A stretch of 64,000 bases of DNA from Lumbricus rubellus. Its lineage: Eukaryota; Annelida; Clitellata; Crassiclitellata; Lumbricidae. Numbering within the stretch: the stretch's first letter is position 1; every line of letters begins with the position of its first letter. The position numbers and the translations under genes were made by a program. The stretch lies in assembly GCA_945859605.1 (NCBI GenBank), contig OX243823.1, forward strand, positions 33,635,389-33,699,388, read 5' to 3'. The notes under the pieces were generated by a model that was given only the letters and a program-made list of their open reading frames with translations, was not told the origin of the DNA and made no database searches. Below, in pieces: positions 12,896-25,084 of the stretch.

Positions 12896-13569
12896 GTCTT
12901 GCATCATTAGTTATTACTTTTTCAACAAGTCACAGTCACAAAAACAGTTTTATCTAACTTCACTGATTTCGCTTAAAGGTCATACGTCAGCAAATTTCAA
13001 GTTCCAACCATCATTTCTTTCACTTTCTGACGATAAAAAATACAAAAAGAATTTACGACAAACCAAGTCAGACACTGTAGCTACCGATTTATCCAACTGT
13101 TGCACCAAAAAATGTGCTAGTAGCCAACAGCATAAGCGTCACAGTGCAAGGAACATGTAAAGTCTTGCAGTTGACACTTTTTAGAAAATAGCAGATACCA
13201 AATCAGTTTAAGCACAAAGTCTACAAAAGTCGAGGACAATTGAGTTTGAGCTCTAACATCATTCTCAAATAAAAGCAAGTTGAGACATTTTCCCCATTTG
13301 TCCCTGTGCCTCAGTTAGAAACAAACGTCATGGCACATTTTGCATACGATATAAATACTTTTTAGCATTTTTAAATGACAACAAAAACCGCTGAAGAGTA
13401 AAGATGTGGAGCAATAGATTAATAATAAAAACAATTTTCAGTGTCATCATAGGAGTTCTTATTGGCCATTAAACCAGAAGTATTTATTATTATTATAATA
13501 ATAATTATCGTTATTGTTATGGAAAGGACACACCCCCCTCTTCCAAATCGGGCATAGGGCTAACGAAAG

Positions 13570-13720
13570 ATCTGGTGCTGAATCAGTACCGAGTTTTTGG
13601 AAGAGGAAGTAAGTCTCTCTCAAATCATCCTGAGTAATTGTAAGAGAAGGACTTGCTCAAGGTCCCCCAACGGCTCCCCATACAGAAACTGTCTCGATGG
13701 AGGATGTTCGAATCCTCCCC
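13570..13720 (-). mobile_element. SINE remnant, antisense
   Basis: TAATTGTAAGAGAAGGACTT and GCTCAAGGTC are the reverse complement of the SINE body seen at 1928-2149. Flanking parts are strongly diverged. Confidence 0.5.
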
Positions 13721-13805
13721 CACCCCATACTCTCCACATAACAACAAGGTATAAGAATTTCCCCAATCATCATCATACCACGCAACACATCACAATATTA
13801 GGCGC

Positions 13806-16800
13806 TCAATAATAGTTTTGTTGATGGGAGTCATCCTCCACAGCATCCGGTGTGACCCTGATGACAGTACCCGCTGGATATGGATTATCCAGCTGCGACA
13901 ATTTACCAATATTATCGTCGTTGACGATGTAGCCAGCCTCGCTCGTCGGACAATAGGTCATCATCGGCGGATTAGTTTCGTTGACCCAATGTTGACCTGC
14001 CCACACAACGTTGTTTGGTTGACCGTGATCGCCGGAGACTGCAATGTTGACGCGTTCATTGGGTGCGAACATTCCAACGTTCAGTTGCCTTTGCTCGGTT
14101 GGAAGAGTTTCCATGAAGGTGTACGTATGGTTGGTGGAACTTCGAAGGTTGGCTTGGATGGAGGACATGCTGGGTTGCTGGTTGCTTTGGTGTTGACCAG
14201 TTGGGGCAAAGTTGACGAAATGACCACCAATGTTGTTGGCGTTTTCGAAGCTAGTTGCCTGCTCTGCGTTCATTCCAGGAATTAGGATTGCAAAGTTCTG
14301 ATTGGCAGTTTCGAGATCTGCCACGCTGGTTGTATGTGATGTCAGGTTGACTTGACGTTGACCGGCCTGGGAAAAGTTGACTTGTGGTTGACCTGCGCTG
14401 AGTAGATCAACGAGATCCGTGAGTCTGTCTTCCATGAGGGTGCTTGCGTGACCGGGGTAAGAAGGCGGGGGTCTGATGTACCCTTGAGGGATGGTGGTAG
14501 CGCCAACAACATTCATCAGGGTCAGGCCATTTGTTGGAACAGCTGAATGCTGATTGTGTGAGACGAAGAGCAGTGGATCGTCGAAATGTTGATCATTGTA
14601 GATACCTGTGGATGACGATCCGTTGGTGATGTTGATGCCTCTTTGTTCGATCTTTCTTCTCTTGGCCGACAGCATACTTTGATCGTCTACGAACGAAACA
14701 ATGCACACACAACCTCGCCACTGTAAACCCAAAATTGCTATAGCACTACTCTAAAGCAAAGTACACAGCAGCACCGACAGACATCATGTCAAGAGGCACT
14801 ACTAATATGAACAAATATGACAAAATAGCTGGTTAACTACGGTACCAATAAATATCAATAACATTACTAGAAGATAAACAGTGAGTAATGCAATTTTTTT
14901 AGGTCTGCCATTAATAATTTGGGTACTAAAATAAATCACAATTAACTATTAACTAATAATTAATTTTAAAATAATTAAACATTTAAACATTTCTTATTGA
15001 CACCAGCTCTAGTTAGCTTAATTTGTATTCTGATTTTATTTGACTAAATGGGAAGCAAATTATTTGGAAATAGGTAAGTTTCAGAATATGCACTGTCCTG
15101 ATCACAAAGGCAAAGTGTGTGGAAAACAATACACATTTTCTGTATTTTTATTCATAAGCAATTTGGAAATAACAATTTACTAAACAGGAACAAAACAACA
15201 TAAAAAATTTGCTTCTTTACAACATGGGACGGCACAAGAAAAAATTGAACGTACTGTCAGAAAGAGAAAATTGAACTGGATGTGTCATGTGTGGCGTGTG
15301 GGTGAGGGGGAAAAAATGTCAAACAAGGAATGTCTTGGAATTTTTTTTGGGGGGGGGAAAGAAAGAGAGGAAGACCTAGGAAGAACGGGGCTGGACACCA
15401 TCAGCGATGACTTGAGATGCCTGGAAAAGGTCATAGGGAGACAGAACAGCTGATGATGGACAGAGAAAAGTGGAGGAGATGCATTGTCTAAAGTGCAGAC
15501 TTACACAAAAAGAACTAAATACTAAGTTGCAACATGAATAAAAATAATTATTCTAAAACTGTTCCTACCAGGTTCATTTGGAATGAACTGAAACGGTTTT
15601 GGTTCTCCAGTCATCTGATCAGACGGACGAAACAGTTGGACCCAAACAGACGATGGACCAGGCATCAATTGTCTCCAGTAGCAAGGTGTTGTGCAAGTCA
15701 CAGCAAACTAGAAATAACGGTACATCATCGTTAAGTATGTTAATCCCTTTAGCGGCCGACCGGCACATAATCGTATAGAAAATTGATGATTATAATCGGG
15801 GTTGCCGGTAAAGGGGCACTTATAAAAAAAACTGTAAATGTTATTGCAGTCCATCCAAACGTACAAAATATAACAGGATTTTGCAGATGAAACTGAGAAA
15901 TGAAACTAAGGCTAAGGAATGAATCTGAAACTTTAAAAAATACAAATGCACCAGTAGGCTAAATGAAACCAACAACAACTGAAAATGATCTCAAACTAAA
16001 ACTGATCATAAACTTGACTTAATTAAATCTGAAACTGAAACGAAAACTTAAAATCAAAATGAAACTCAACTGAAACTGCAGTGAAAACTATAACTGATAT
16101 TGATTTACCTAAAACTGGGTGGCATAAGAGTCACCGAAGATACATTTCAACCATCCGCTCTCTCTTCTGTGGCGTCCCTCAGGGCTCTGTTCTCGGCCCG
16201 CTGCTGCTTCTGCTCTACACCACCGATGTGGGTGCTGCTAGCCTCAGCCTCGCATCTCATTTCTACGCCGACGACTCCCTGCTTTGCACGTGGGGGCATC
16301 CATCAACTGTCGAGCAGCAGCGGAGAAGAATGGAGCTTGGCATTGAGTGGATTGCCGACTGGATGCGGTCGAATCGACTGCGGCTTAACCCCGAGAAGAC
16401 CGACTTCCTGTGGTGTGCGACCAGCAGACGGTGTCTCCATCTCGACACCGGCGCGCTGAGTGTCTGTGGGGCCCTGATACGGCCTTCGACTTCCGTGCGC
16501 GATCTCGGTGTACTGCTGGAGTCAGATCTGTCCGTTGGGTGCCATGTCGCCTGGTCCGTAGGCTGTTGCTTTTGGCAGATCCTTCTCGTCAGGATCTATA
16601 ACAGCTGCATCAAGTCCTTACCTTTCAAGGCTGCGAAATCTGGGGTCGCTTTCGATACTTTCAAAGTGGACCACTGTAGCAGCTTGCTTGCTGGCCTGCC
16701 TGCGTGTCTCTTGAATGGACTCCAGTCGGTGCCCAACGCTGTGGTGAAGCTCATCTGATATCCATTTTGCATCGAATTCAAGCTCTGTCTGCTCGTCTTC

Positions 16801-19800
16801 AAATCACTTGACGGAGTTGCACCCGAGTACCTGCGCAAATGCTGCATAGAGACTCATTCCTCCGCGGCTGGGCTTAGGCTCAGATCATCCGAGAGGTCTG
16901 ATTTGCGTGTGTGGAGGATGAGAACGCGCTTCGGCGATCGTGCCTTCTCGGTCGCTGGTCCTCGATGCTGGAACAGACTTCCTCTTGCTATTCGATCGGC
17001 CAGCTCAGTGGATTCTTTTATACCTATGCTAAAATCATATACATGCTCTCTAGGACTTATCCCCCCACCCCCTGTTGGGTGCTTTGTAAGGCACCCTTCA
17101 AACTGTGTTATGGCACAATTTAAATTGTCCTAATTTATTAGTATTATTTCTTATGATTATTATTATTATTATTATATTAAAATTAAATCCGAAACTGCCA
17201 GTAATCATAAAATCAAACTGCAACTGCAATTTACTACAGGGAACAAGATTTGCAGAGTCTGTTGTGCAATTGAAGCAGAACATTTATGTAGCACTTCACA
17301 AACACAAAGCTCGACAGTGATACACAAATGTTGATATATCTGTGTGAAGTGGTGCTTGCCTGTTTGTGCAGCTCGAGTGATTCACCGAACGCTGACCATT
17401 CGCTTCCATCTGGACGAACCTCGAAGAACCTCACTTGAACGTCACCTACAGAAGATCACAGATCTGCATACCAAAACACTCTCCACTACATCTATTACAT
17501 ATCTCTAGCCTATCTATTGCATGTCTCTTCCCCATCTGCTACATGTCTCTACCCTATCCATTACACATCTCTGCTCTCCACCCTGTCTGCTACATGTCTC
17601 TAATCTATTTCTCTGTTACATGTCTCCACCCTACCTGTCACATGCCTGTACCCACTCTGTTATAAGTCTCCACCCTATCTATTGCATTCTCTACCCTACA
17701 AGGCCTACATGTCTCTACTCTATTTGCGTCATGTCTCTATAGTCTATACTGTCTCTTACATGTCTCTAACCTGTTATATGTCTCTACCCTATCTCTTACA
17801 TGTCTCTAACCTGTTATATGTCTCTACCCTATCTCTTACATGTCTCTAACCTGTTATATGTCTCTACCCTATCTCTTACATGTCTCCACCCTATCTCTTA
17901 TATGTCTCTACCGTATCTCTTACATGTCTCTACCCTATCTCTTATATGTCTCTACCCTATCTCTTACATGTCTCTACCCTATCTCTTATATGTCTCTACC
18001 CTATCTCTTACATGTCTCTACCCTATTTGTCATATGTCTCTACCCTATCTGTTATAATCTCTGCACCCTTACCCTTCTTCGCTCTGTCACAGAGGATCAT
18101 GATTTCTTCCCCTCCACGACAGGAAGACGACTGACGACTCAAGCGACAAATCTCCAACTTGTTAACGGTTCCTGAAAGAACACACATCAAACAGTAACAC
18201 ATAATTATAATTTTCAATAGATCTGATAACATCATCCTTACAGAAGTCAGTAGCACAAATTAAAGCCAGAACATGCCACATGGGACTTAGCTGTGTCATC
18301 TTAGATCCTCTGATCAACATGATCTCTTTGTACTGTACGTCAGGACCGCCATGGTTCAATCCAGACCATTTTCATGCATCTATAGGTTCCTCCCCATGAA
18401 ATGGACTTCCAACATCAGTTTTCTCTGTCGGTATTTCTCTGGTGGTATTTCCTCTCAACTCAAATCCTACCTTTTCGGTCGGGATCGATCCCACTGGGAG
18501 TGCTTCTGAAAGGCTCTTGCTGAGGAAGAGAAAAGCGCCTTATAAATGGTCAAATACAATTATACAATACAATACAACACAATACAATACAACACAATAC
18601 AATACAGTAACTTGGAGATAACATTCTGAGTCTTTTCCCACTATGCAGGAACACCGAGCAAGTAGTTATCTTATTAAATTAAGATAACAACACAATGACG
18701 TTAGACTGAATTGGATTCATGATATTTCTCACTTTTGTCGATGATTTCTCGAGTAACGACCGGCTTCACAACTTTGTTGTACTTGTTATTCGGACCTAGT
18801 AGAAAGACTTGGAAGCAGAGGCAAACAGCGGTCAAGTCGATCTGCCGTATGTCGACGTCATGACCAGCTGTCAAAAATCAGAAAACACTTAATTTCAATC
18901 TCTCTTACAACAAACGTATCTATAGATAAGAAAGAATATTCTTTAATTGAACAACTGCTATCAAATTTTGTTGTACAGACATGGTAACAAAACATGAAAC
19001 ACTGAGTTGATCAAGTCAGTCAAATAATAAAAAACACATATCATTATCCTAAATTTATCCAAAAATCAGTATATAATCATCCTAATCGCGGGATTGTGTG
19101 GTTATGGACCCGTGGGTGTACGCGTGGTAGAAGGAGGTCTTGACCGGCAAGAGTTGTCATAGAGCACATGGCACCCCATCAACCAGAAGAGTAGCAAAGA
19201 GATTGGAATCCACCATAACACATAGCTGTTCAAAGAAGGGAGTAAACATACTCAGGGAGGACATGGAATCAAATAAGGCGATGTGCAAAAGACTGGAGCT
19301 GATCCCAGTCACCCTGACCAATAGAGCTCCATGATGCAGAGGAGGTATACACTATACAGCATTCTGGCCAGGGTAGTCATTCTCACCACATCGTGTAGGT
19401 GAAGACCATGCAAGCAATGAGCATCTTGAACACGCATTGGAAACATTTATTTCTGGTCGGAAGCGCCTCTGAGGAGTTTAGTTATATAAATTCATGATTA
19501 CGATTATGATTAAGATTAAGAGTAATTAAGCAAGTGACTGAATCCTAAGATAATGTGTGATTAGATTATATTAGACTACTGACTCTGGAATGGATCCACT
19601 TGAATTTCCTTTCGTAATCTCAGAGCCTCCATTGCGTCCTGGTGTCTACAGCATTGAACGCCTACGTTGCCAAGTCTACAAAGAAACATTAATCATAAAT
19701 ATTCAACAGAGAATTATAATGAAGTCAGTGATGTCACAAACACCTCCAATTTGCAGTTTATACAACTCAACGAAAACAGTAATTTTAATTGCCATTTAAG

Positions 19801-21272
19801 TTTAAACTTAAGATGAAACGTGAATAAATAAAAAAAATTTAAAATATGACATGAATAAAGAAATAAATTTTAAAATATGACATGAATAAAGAAATAAGTT
19901 TTAAAATGACATGAATAAAGAAATAAAATTTAAAATGACATTCATGAATAAAAAAAAAAATTTTTATCGATCCACTGAATAAAATATGTCTATGCCCTAT
20001 GTTTATGGAGCAGATACATTTCACTTGATTTATGTGTATTAATTACCATTATTTTCTTGATAATTCTGGAAAGGAAGGGCTTTATTCCTGATGACATGAC
20101 AGTTTTATCATCAGCATAATCACCATGGTTGTTTTTTGTAGCTGTCTTTCTTCCCAAGTCACTTTCACCAAATCCTCGCCTCTCATACATTGCATCCCCC
20201 TAAATTTTTACCATCTGTGCCAAATCATCAGCGTAAACTCAAAACTAAATTATCAATCAGAACACATAGCACCAAATCGAGATGCTTACTTAACAATGTC
20301 GCCGCCATTGGTGCGAATGACGCATACGCCCTTGTTGCAGTTTTGACCGACGAGGCCGTGTGGATGTGGGTGGTAGGGTTCTTTTCTGTTGACACAAGAC
20401 ACGACGACAACCGCTTTTGCCTTCTCCACCATGTTGTGGATCTACGAGAAATGGAAAGAAGCAGAAACACATGTTCTGTCAGTTGCAGTATAATAGAACA
20501 TCTGATTATTAAAAATATATAACACACAAAGAGAAATATATTTATAAGCGTGCATGATAGCTTTCTCTGCCTGAGCAGCCATGGGTTGGAAGCAGTTTTA
20601 TCAGAGAGATGTCTGGAAGGATCTCCTTGCCACCTTGGCACCAATCACGTGTCTGGCTTTGGAATGTTCTGCCTCTATTTACATAACCTCAAAATTTTAG
20701 CTGGTAACTCCTTCTCCTCCTCTTTTGTTATCTTAAAACCTAGTTCTTCTCTCAAGACCTTGCGCACTGGGAGCGCCTCTGAACGGTTCACCCTATTAAA
20801 TAATTTATAAATGTTTGATTACAAAAAATTGCAACACAATGCCATATAATACAAATCCATTCATTTATCCATCCAAGGCAGGTATTGAAGTCATGGACAT
20901 AAGAAAAGTAGCAAGATGGGGAGGGTGCGAAAGAGAGGTGATAAGTAGGGTGCTGAGAAATGGACAGAACTGCATTATGTCCACCCTTTAACACCCTAAA
21001 AACAAGCCGCTTTGGTTTTCCAGATGGTAATGTCTCAATACCCCCTTAAGCTGCCCTCCAAAATGCAGACTGCAAAATTTGGTCAATTAAAGAATATTCT
21101 TATCTTATAAAACTCCACTAACTTTTATGGTTGGAGTCGTTCTCACAGAACCAGTCGACTTTTCACCCAGAATGCTCCCTGCTCCATTTCCTTCGCACTT
21201 GTATCGGAAGCGATGTTCCAGCTTCGTTGGTTCCACGATGATCTCGACCCACGGTTCCCCCATCATCATCAT
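13806..21272 (-). CDS. REL: Rel/NF-kappaB family transcription factor
   Basis: Exons (minus): 21123-21272 (coding part), 20290-20441, 19584-19675, 18733-18867, 18073-18171, 17360-17445, 15569-15707, 13806-14686. Phases agree; the sum is 1734 nt, or 577 residues. The Rel homology region starts EPWVEIIVEP and contains the DNA-recognition loop RFRYKCEG with the redox-sensitive Cys, followed by PYHPHPHGLVGQNC, LTAVCLCFQVF, KLEICRLSRQSSSCRGGEE and ILCDRAKK. The dimerisation (IPT) half includes VQLFRPSD and ends in FQFIPNEP. A basic nuclear localisation motif, AKRRKI, sits near residue 292. The 280-residue tail has GQxQVN-type repeats and no ankyrin repeats, so it is Rel/Dorsal-like rather than p100/p105-like. 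Such proteins dimerise, bind kappaB sites and are held in the cytoplasm by IkappaB. Four Met codons in a row (21261-21272) may be the start. The frame stays open 25 codons upstream to a possible acceptor at 21348, so a further 5' exon is possible. The intron after 17360 uses a GC donor. Confidence 0.93.
15740..15823. mobile_element. Short hairpin, possible piggyBac-type MITE remnant
   Basis: TTAA-TCCCTTTAGCGGC at the left is mirrored by GCCGGTAAAGGGGCACTTAT at the right. The layout recalls TTAA-flanked piggyBac derivatives but is imperfect. Confidence 0.35.
16140..17140 (+). mobile_element. LINE (non-LTR retrotransposon) reverse transcriptase fragment
   Basis: The plus-strand frame reads VPQGSVLGPLLLLLYT, then FYADDSLL (the catalytic YADD motif), then GIEWIADWMRSNRLRLNPEK TDFLW (continuous in the protein). 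After a frame change come DHCSSLLAGLPACLLNGLQS and FGDRAFSVAGPRCWNRLP. This is the order of an ORF2 C-terminal half. The copy is 5'-truncated, has frameshifts and a deletion, and lies in a Rel intron. It ends in a 3' tail and a TTA microsatellite. Confidence 0.92.
17480..18060. repeat. 22-bp minisatellite filling a Rel intron
   Basis: Units of TCTCTACCCTATCTCTTACA or close variants repeat about 25 times. The intron between Rel exons 18073-18171 and 17360-17445 is only 627 bp, and this array occupies nearly all of it. Open frames here are repeat artefacts. Confidence 0.9.
18345..18610 (+). mobile_element. LINE 3' end with (AATAC)n tail
   Basis: The plus-strand frame gives SFLCRYFSGGISSQLKSYLF followed by GRDRSHWECF, the usual ORF2 terminus. 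A 3' tail ending GCGCCTTATAAATGGTC and an AATAC-rich microsatellite follow. Confidence 0.65.
19828..19960. repeat. About 31-bp AT-rich minisatellite
   Basis: Four units of GACATGAATAAAGAAATAAA followed by TTTTAAAAT, in a Rel intron. Confidence 0.8.
20690..20825 (+). mobile_element. Retrotransposon 3' tail
   Basis: CACTGGGAGCGCCTCTGAAC then GGTTCACCC and TTTATAAATG. The same tail occurs in reverse at 23205-23290, so the two are copies of one family. Confidence 0.55.
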
Positions 21273-21698
21273 CGTACAGGATGGCGCTGCTGGTCTGGAG
21301 GAGAGGCTCTGGTGATGCTGCAGATGATGCGGGTGATGAGATAGGTGCTACGAAGATTTAAACAGTTTGTTGATAAATTGAAATCACGTTTATTGAAAAT
21401 TTGATAAGCACTTTAAACAAATGAAGAAGGTTAAGAAAGATGAAGGTGCTCTCATGTTGTAAAGTGTTAGGCAATGCTGATGCCAATTTAATTCAAGTCA
21501 ACGCAATTTATTTACTGATCCCAGTAAACTAAATTCAGTGGCAAAACAGCAATTGAAATAGTATTTAAGCAAGAATTTGGTCAAACACCAGAATTTATAA
21601 ATTCTAAGAGTTTAGATACGACGAGATAAGAAAATTCTTAACATTGACCAATTGTTATCAAAATTTTAATGTATACAGACCGATTATAATTATCAATT

Positions 21699-21904
21699 GT
21701 GGGGCGCGGTGGTGTAGTCGTTGCCTTGGAGCCGGAAGGTTCGAGGTTCAAATCCACCTCGCCGCGTAAAGACCTTGGGCAAGTCCTTCACTCACAATTG
21801 CTTAGTGCTTCGGCGTGAAACTCCGATGCAGTGTCCGCGCTGCATTCGGGAGCGTCTCTGAGTAGTGAGCTTGAAGGGGCGCTATAACAAGTGCGCATAC
21901 AAAT
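21699..21904 (+). mobile_element. tRNA-derived SINE, second copy
   Basis: Close match to the copy at 1928-2149 through the tRNA-like head, GACCTTGGGCAAGTCCTTCA and the GGGGCGCTATAACAAGTG end. Box A is slightly altered (GGTGTAGTCG). It lies upstream of the first recognised Rel exon. Confidence 0.88.
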
Positions 21905-22279
21905 TCTGTGGGAACAAAGGGCACACCTGAAGAGACGTGTCCTACTAGTTAGGGGCCTGTTGTACTAGTAACGGACCAAGTGCTGGTTATATATATCATT
22001 TGATAATGGGTATCATATATTTACTTACAATGAGAGATCAGATTAAATTGTTTTATAAGGTCACACCATATTGAATTAGATAATGTAGTTACGAGCTAAT
22101 TAACACTCTAGAATCAAGCAGTAAATGTTAAGAGAGAGGTGCAAGAAAACTATTCAGATAGATTCAGATTTCATTAGACACTGAAATCAAGCAGTAAATG
22201 TCAAGAAGAAGGCACCATAAACAGTCAGAAAGTGCTAGACTTCATTAGGCAATTGAATCCTAGGTAACATTCCCACTAG

Positions 22280-22460
22280 TTTGCTAGGGCTTATCCCGCA
22301 TGTTAGCTGCTCTGCAAGGCACCCTTGTAACGACATGGCTGTGTTACTGCGCCATATAAATTGTCGCTATTATTATTATTATAGTTACTGTTGTTATTAT
22401 TATTATTACTATTATTATCATTATTATCATTTTTTTATTATTATTATTCCTTTTAATATC
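22280..22460 (+). mobile_element. LINE 3' tail followed by (ATT)n
   Basis: GCTAGGGCTTATCCC, AAGGCACCC and GCGCCATATAAATTGTC resemble the tail of the LINE at 17040-17140. It runs into a TTA/ATT microsatellite. Confidence 0.6.
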
Positions 22461-22518
22461 TTCAAGACAACATATCAATAACAGAAAATACAATAAACTA
22501 GAAAAGCAATAGCTATAG

Positions 22519-22845
22519 TTACATGTCCTCTGGCTTCGGCTCAGCTAAAGTGCCTCGAAAGGCCACCGAGTTGAAGCGCTGGACAGTAATAGAGAGGCGT
22601 TGCAGCAAAAAACAGGTCTCTCTCATATCACCGGAAGACAATGTTAGAATGCGACCTAAATCAGACAGAAAGTCGAGGCCAATACTGCAAATGGGTCCTA
22701 AGGTCTCAAGGGCTAAAGGAACAAAAAAGTGAGTGTTTACAAGAGAGACGTATTTAGTGTTTTTCCTTTCCGTTGCAATCTCGGCAGCCGCACCCGCCGT
22801 CGAAGCCGTGGCCTGGATGTATGATGGTGCCAGAGTGTCCACCAC
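22519..22845 (-). mobile_element. Retrotransposon ORF2 C-terminal fragment
   Basis: The minus-strand frame reads DTLAPSYIQATASTAGAAAE, then FVPLALETLGPICSIGLDFL and LLQRLSITVQRFNSVAFRG. This is a widespread terminal segment of animal non-LTR retrotransposon polyproteins. 5'-truncated. Confidence 0.75.
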
Positions 22846-22847
22846 TT

Positions 22848-23000
22848 ATCATTATTATTATTATTATTATCATTATTATCATTATTATTATTATTACTAT
22901 TATCATCATTATCATCATCATTATTATTATTATTATTACTATTATTATTATAATAATAATAATTATTATTATTATTATAATTATAATTATCATTATTATT
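22848..23000. repeat. (ATT)n microsatellite
   Basis: About 150 bp of imperfect ATT triplets. Poly-Ile, poly-Tyr and poly-Asn frames across it are artefacts. Confidence 0.95.
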
Positions 23001-23204
23001 ATGAGAGACCATATTACCGTTATGGAGGTAGAGATGAGATTGTCATATTTGATTGTGAACTTGATCTGCAGGCTTCACACCGTCTCAACCACAGCCACAC
23101 GAGTGAGTCGAACGTTTAGTTTTTTAAGTTCATCTGAAAATAAATAATTGCACATTTGGGAAAACAAAACAAAGATTGGCTGGCTAAGTAGCTGTATTGA
23201 ATTG

Positions 23205-23540
23205 TATTTAAACATTTATGAAGTGCCTCTAGTAGGTGAACCGTTCAGAGTCGCTCCCAGTGTGCAAGGCCCATGAGAAGAAGCAGGTCTTGAGAAGAGA
23301 CAAAGGTAGAGGAAAGACTGCCAGACAGAAGTGTAAAGCAAACAGAAGGAGAAAGCGCATTCAAAAGCTAAGAACCAATTGAGGCAAATGATCAGGACTG
23401 AGCCATAGCAGTTCTACAGCGATGAATGAAGAGGTAAAATCTGTTGGATGAACGAAGTGGATGAAGTTGAGTGAGAATGAAGAATAACATTAGTCAGATA
23501 TTTTGGGGCGGGACCAAGTTGAACTGTTAGGATCAGTGTG
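23205..23540 (-). mobile_element. Retrotransposon 3' end, antisense
   Basis: The reverse complement carries CACTGGGAGCGACTCTGAAC, GGTTCACC and a TTTATAAATG-like end, as at 20690-20825. The upstream part is probably body sequence of the same family. Confidence 0.5.
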
Positions 23541-25018
23541 AGTATTGTTGTCCAACTTGCAGATCAAGTGTATAATGAGGTCTTTAAGTGTATACCAGAC
23601 CTTAAGTGTCTATCTGATTTTAAGTGTTTATCAGGTTTTAAGTGTTTACCTGGTTTTAAGCGTCATAACTCATTTTTAAGTGTTATAACTCATCGTTAAG
23701 TGGGTGGATGGTTAGCCTTGCTACATAACTGGCTAAATGGGACACTTGTGTCTGGATACTTGATTTTGTTGGATTGGACTGCTATTAAATCAACTTCTAG
23801 AATGACTTACACACAGTCAACAGCGTTCAGCGTTACACTTCGACATAAAGTGCAGTTTTAATTGTTTAACGTAACACAACATAAGTTATCCAGATCAACT
23901 GAGAAAGTATGAGAAGGGTTGAGGCAATAAAACCTACTGTCAAGCAAGGCCGTAGCTAGGGGGGATATTTTGGGTGTTTGAACACTCCCCAAAATTAATA
24001 ATGCAAAAATGAAATAATGCATTGACTAACTCAATGAAAGACACGCTTGAGTTGTGTTTAAAGACACGAAAGCCTTTTTAATTTAGTTCTCCTGAATGGG
24101 GGACGGAAGACTCCATGCGCGTTCGCAAGAGTAAGCTTTTTCCAGTCGTGAATGAGAAGCCGCAGAAGAAAGAAGGGCAAGCGGAGGAGAGGGACGCGAT
24201 TGAGTTGTTTGTTTGAACAATTTCTATGCTGGCGACATCTAGAGAAAAGGCTTGTTTAGTCTGTCATGAAATTGTGGTGAAGGATCTCACAAGATAAACT
24301 GAAAAGTGAGAAAGATTGAGACAATACCATCAAGCAAGGCCATAGCTAGGTGGGTTTTTTGGGTGTTTGAACACACCCGGAATGAAATAATGTAAAATGA
24401 AATATGAAATTATGTAAGAAATACAGTGTGTAACTGTGTGTAAAGTCTTGGCTGTCCTGAACCCGCTATGAGAACTCATGACACTCCATTAAACCCCTTA
24501 TTCAGTTGATCCGGTTTGTTTGTGGGCTTGCTCAAAGTTGAGAAAACACCTCCCACCTCGGATAAAATTCTGGCTACGGCCTTGCCATCAAGTGCCATAT
24601 ACAAATAAATGTGTAAGTCTACACTCGATCTACACTCACAATGACCAACTCATTTAGCAAGACTGTTGACACAATGAACAAGTCACAAGGTCATTCATGA
24701 ATGACAAATCGTACAATTAAACATTATAAACGATGTGGTTAAACCAATCTAGAGGTCGTGATTAAAATACCAGTCATGGCAGAAGTTCGCTTAGAGAATA
24801 TTCTGCTCAATCCGCACCCCAACCCCCAACCCCAGCAAATTCATCAACAATAATGTACATTGATCGTACAGTGTTGGTGGGAAGATGAGACGACGAGAGA
24901 GAGGATCGAGTTGTCATGTAGCCTCACACGCCGTGACTAATAAATTTTTTATGAGAAGATGACATCGCTAAACTGACAACCACGACTAGTTTCATTCTAC
25001 TCTTCATTGTTCAAGGGA
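23540..25018. other. Intergenic repeats, no gene recognised
   Basis: A degenerate TTTTAAGTGTT tandem run lies at 23580-23700. A segment with AAGCAAGGCCGTAGCTAGG near 23945 is repeated at about 24335, roughly 390 bp later, and again in inverted form near 24585. A 24105-24250 segment is a diverged duplicate of 26040-26205. Confidence 0.5.
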
Positions 25019-25084
25019 ATGAAGGCCAGAATTTTTATCGCGGGAGCGGCATTGATCATCCTTCAAGGACCACTATACGCAGAG
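25019..25084 (+). CDS. Candidate first exon encoding a signal peptide
   Basis: An ATG opens 22 codons: Met-Lys-Ala-Arg, a hydrophobic stretch IFIAGAALIILQG, then PLYAE. It is followed directly by a GTAATC donor in phase 0. The layout is that of a cleaved secretory signal ending near the AxA-like LYA site. I found no downstream exon before the NXT gene, so this may be a short remnant, a gene with distant exons, or chance. Confidence 0.3.

Larger units (their letters stand above)
9800..13805. other. Intergenic region between TMEM272-like and Rel genes
   Basis: About 4 kb with no recognisable exon. It contains a retrotransposon 3' tail fragment near 11390-11450 (TTTATATAGCGCCCCTTC, antisense), the 33-bp minisatellite at 12625-12895, and an antisense SINE remnant at 13570-13720. 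The right end is the likely 3' UTR of the Rel gene; a minus-strand AATAAA lies at 13483-13488. Confidence 0.5.

Noticed and set aside
13818..14285. 155-codon plus-strand frame
   Set aside because: It is antisense to the last Rel exon, which joins in phase with the Rel homology exons.
16081..16758. 225-codon frame as a host gene
   Set aside because: It contains the FYADD reverse transcriptase motif and LINE order, followed by frameshifted ORF2 remains.
17500..18060. CRISPR-like array of regular 22-bp repeats
   Set aside because: There are no unique spacers. It is a head-to-tail minisatellite in an animal intron.
22733..23147. Frames rich in Tyr, Ile or Asn
   Set aside because: They translate an ATT microsatellite.
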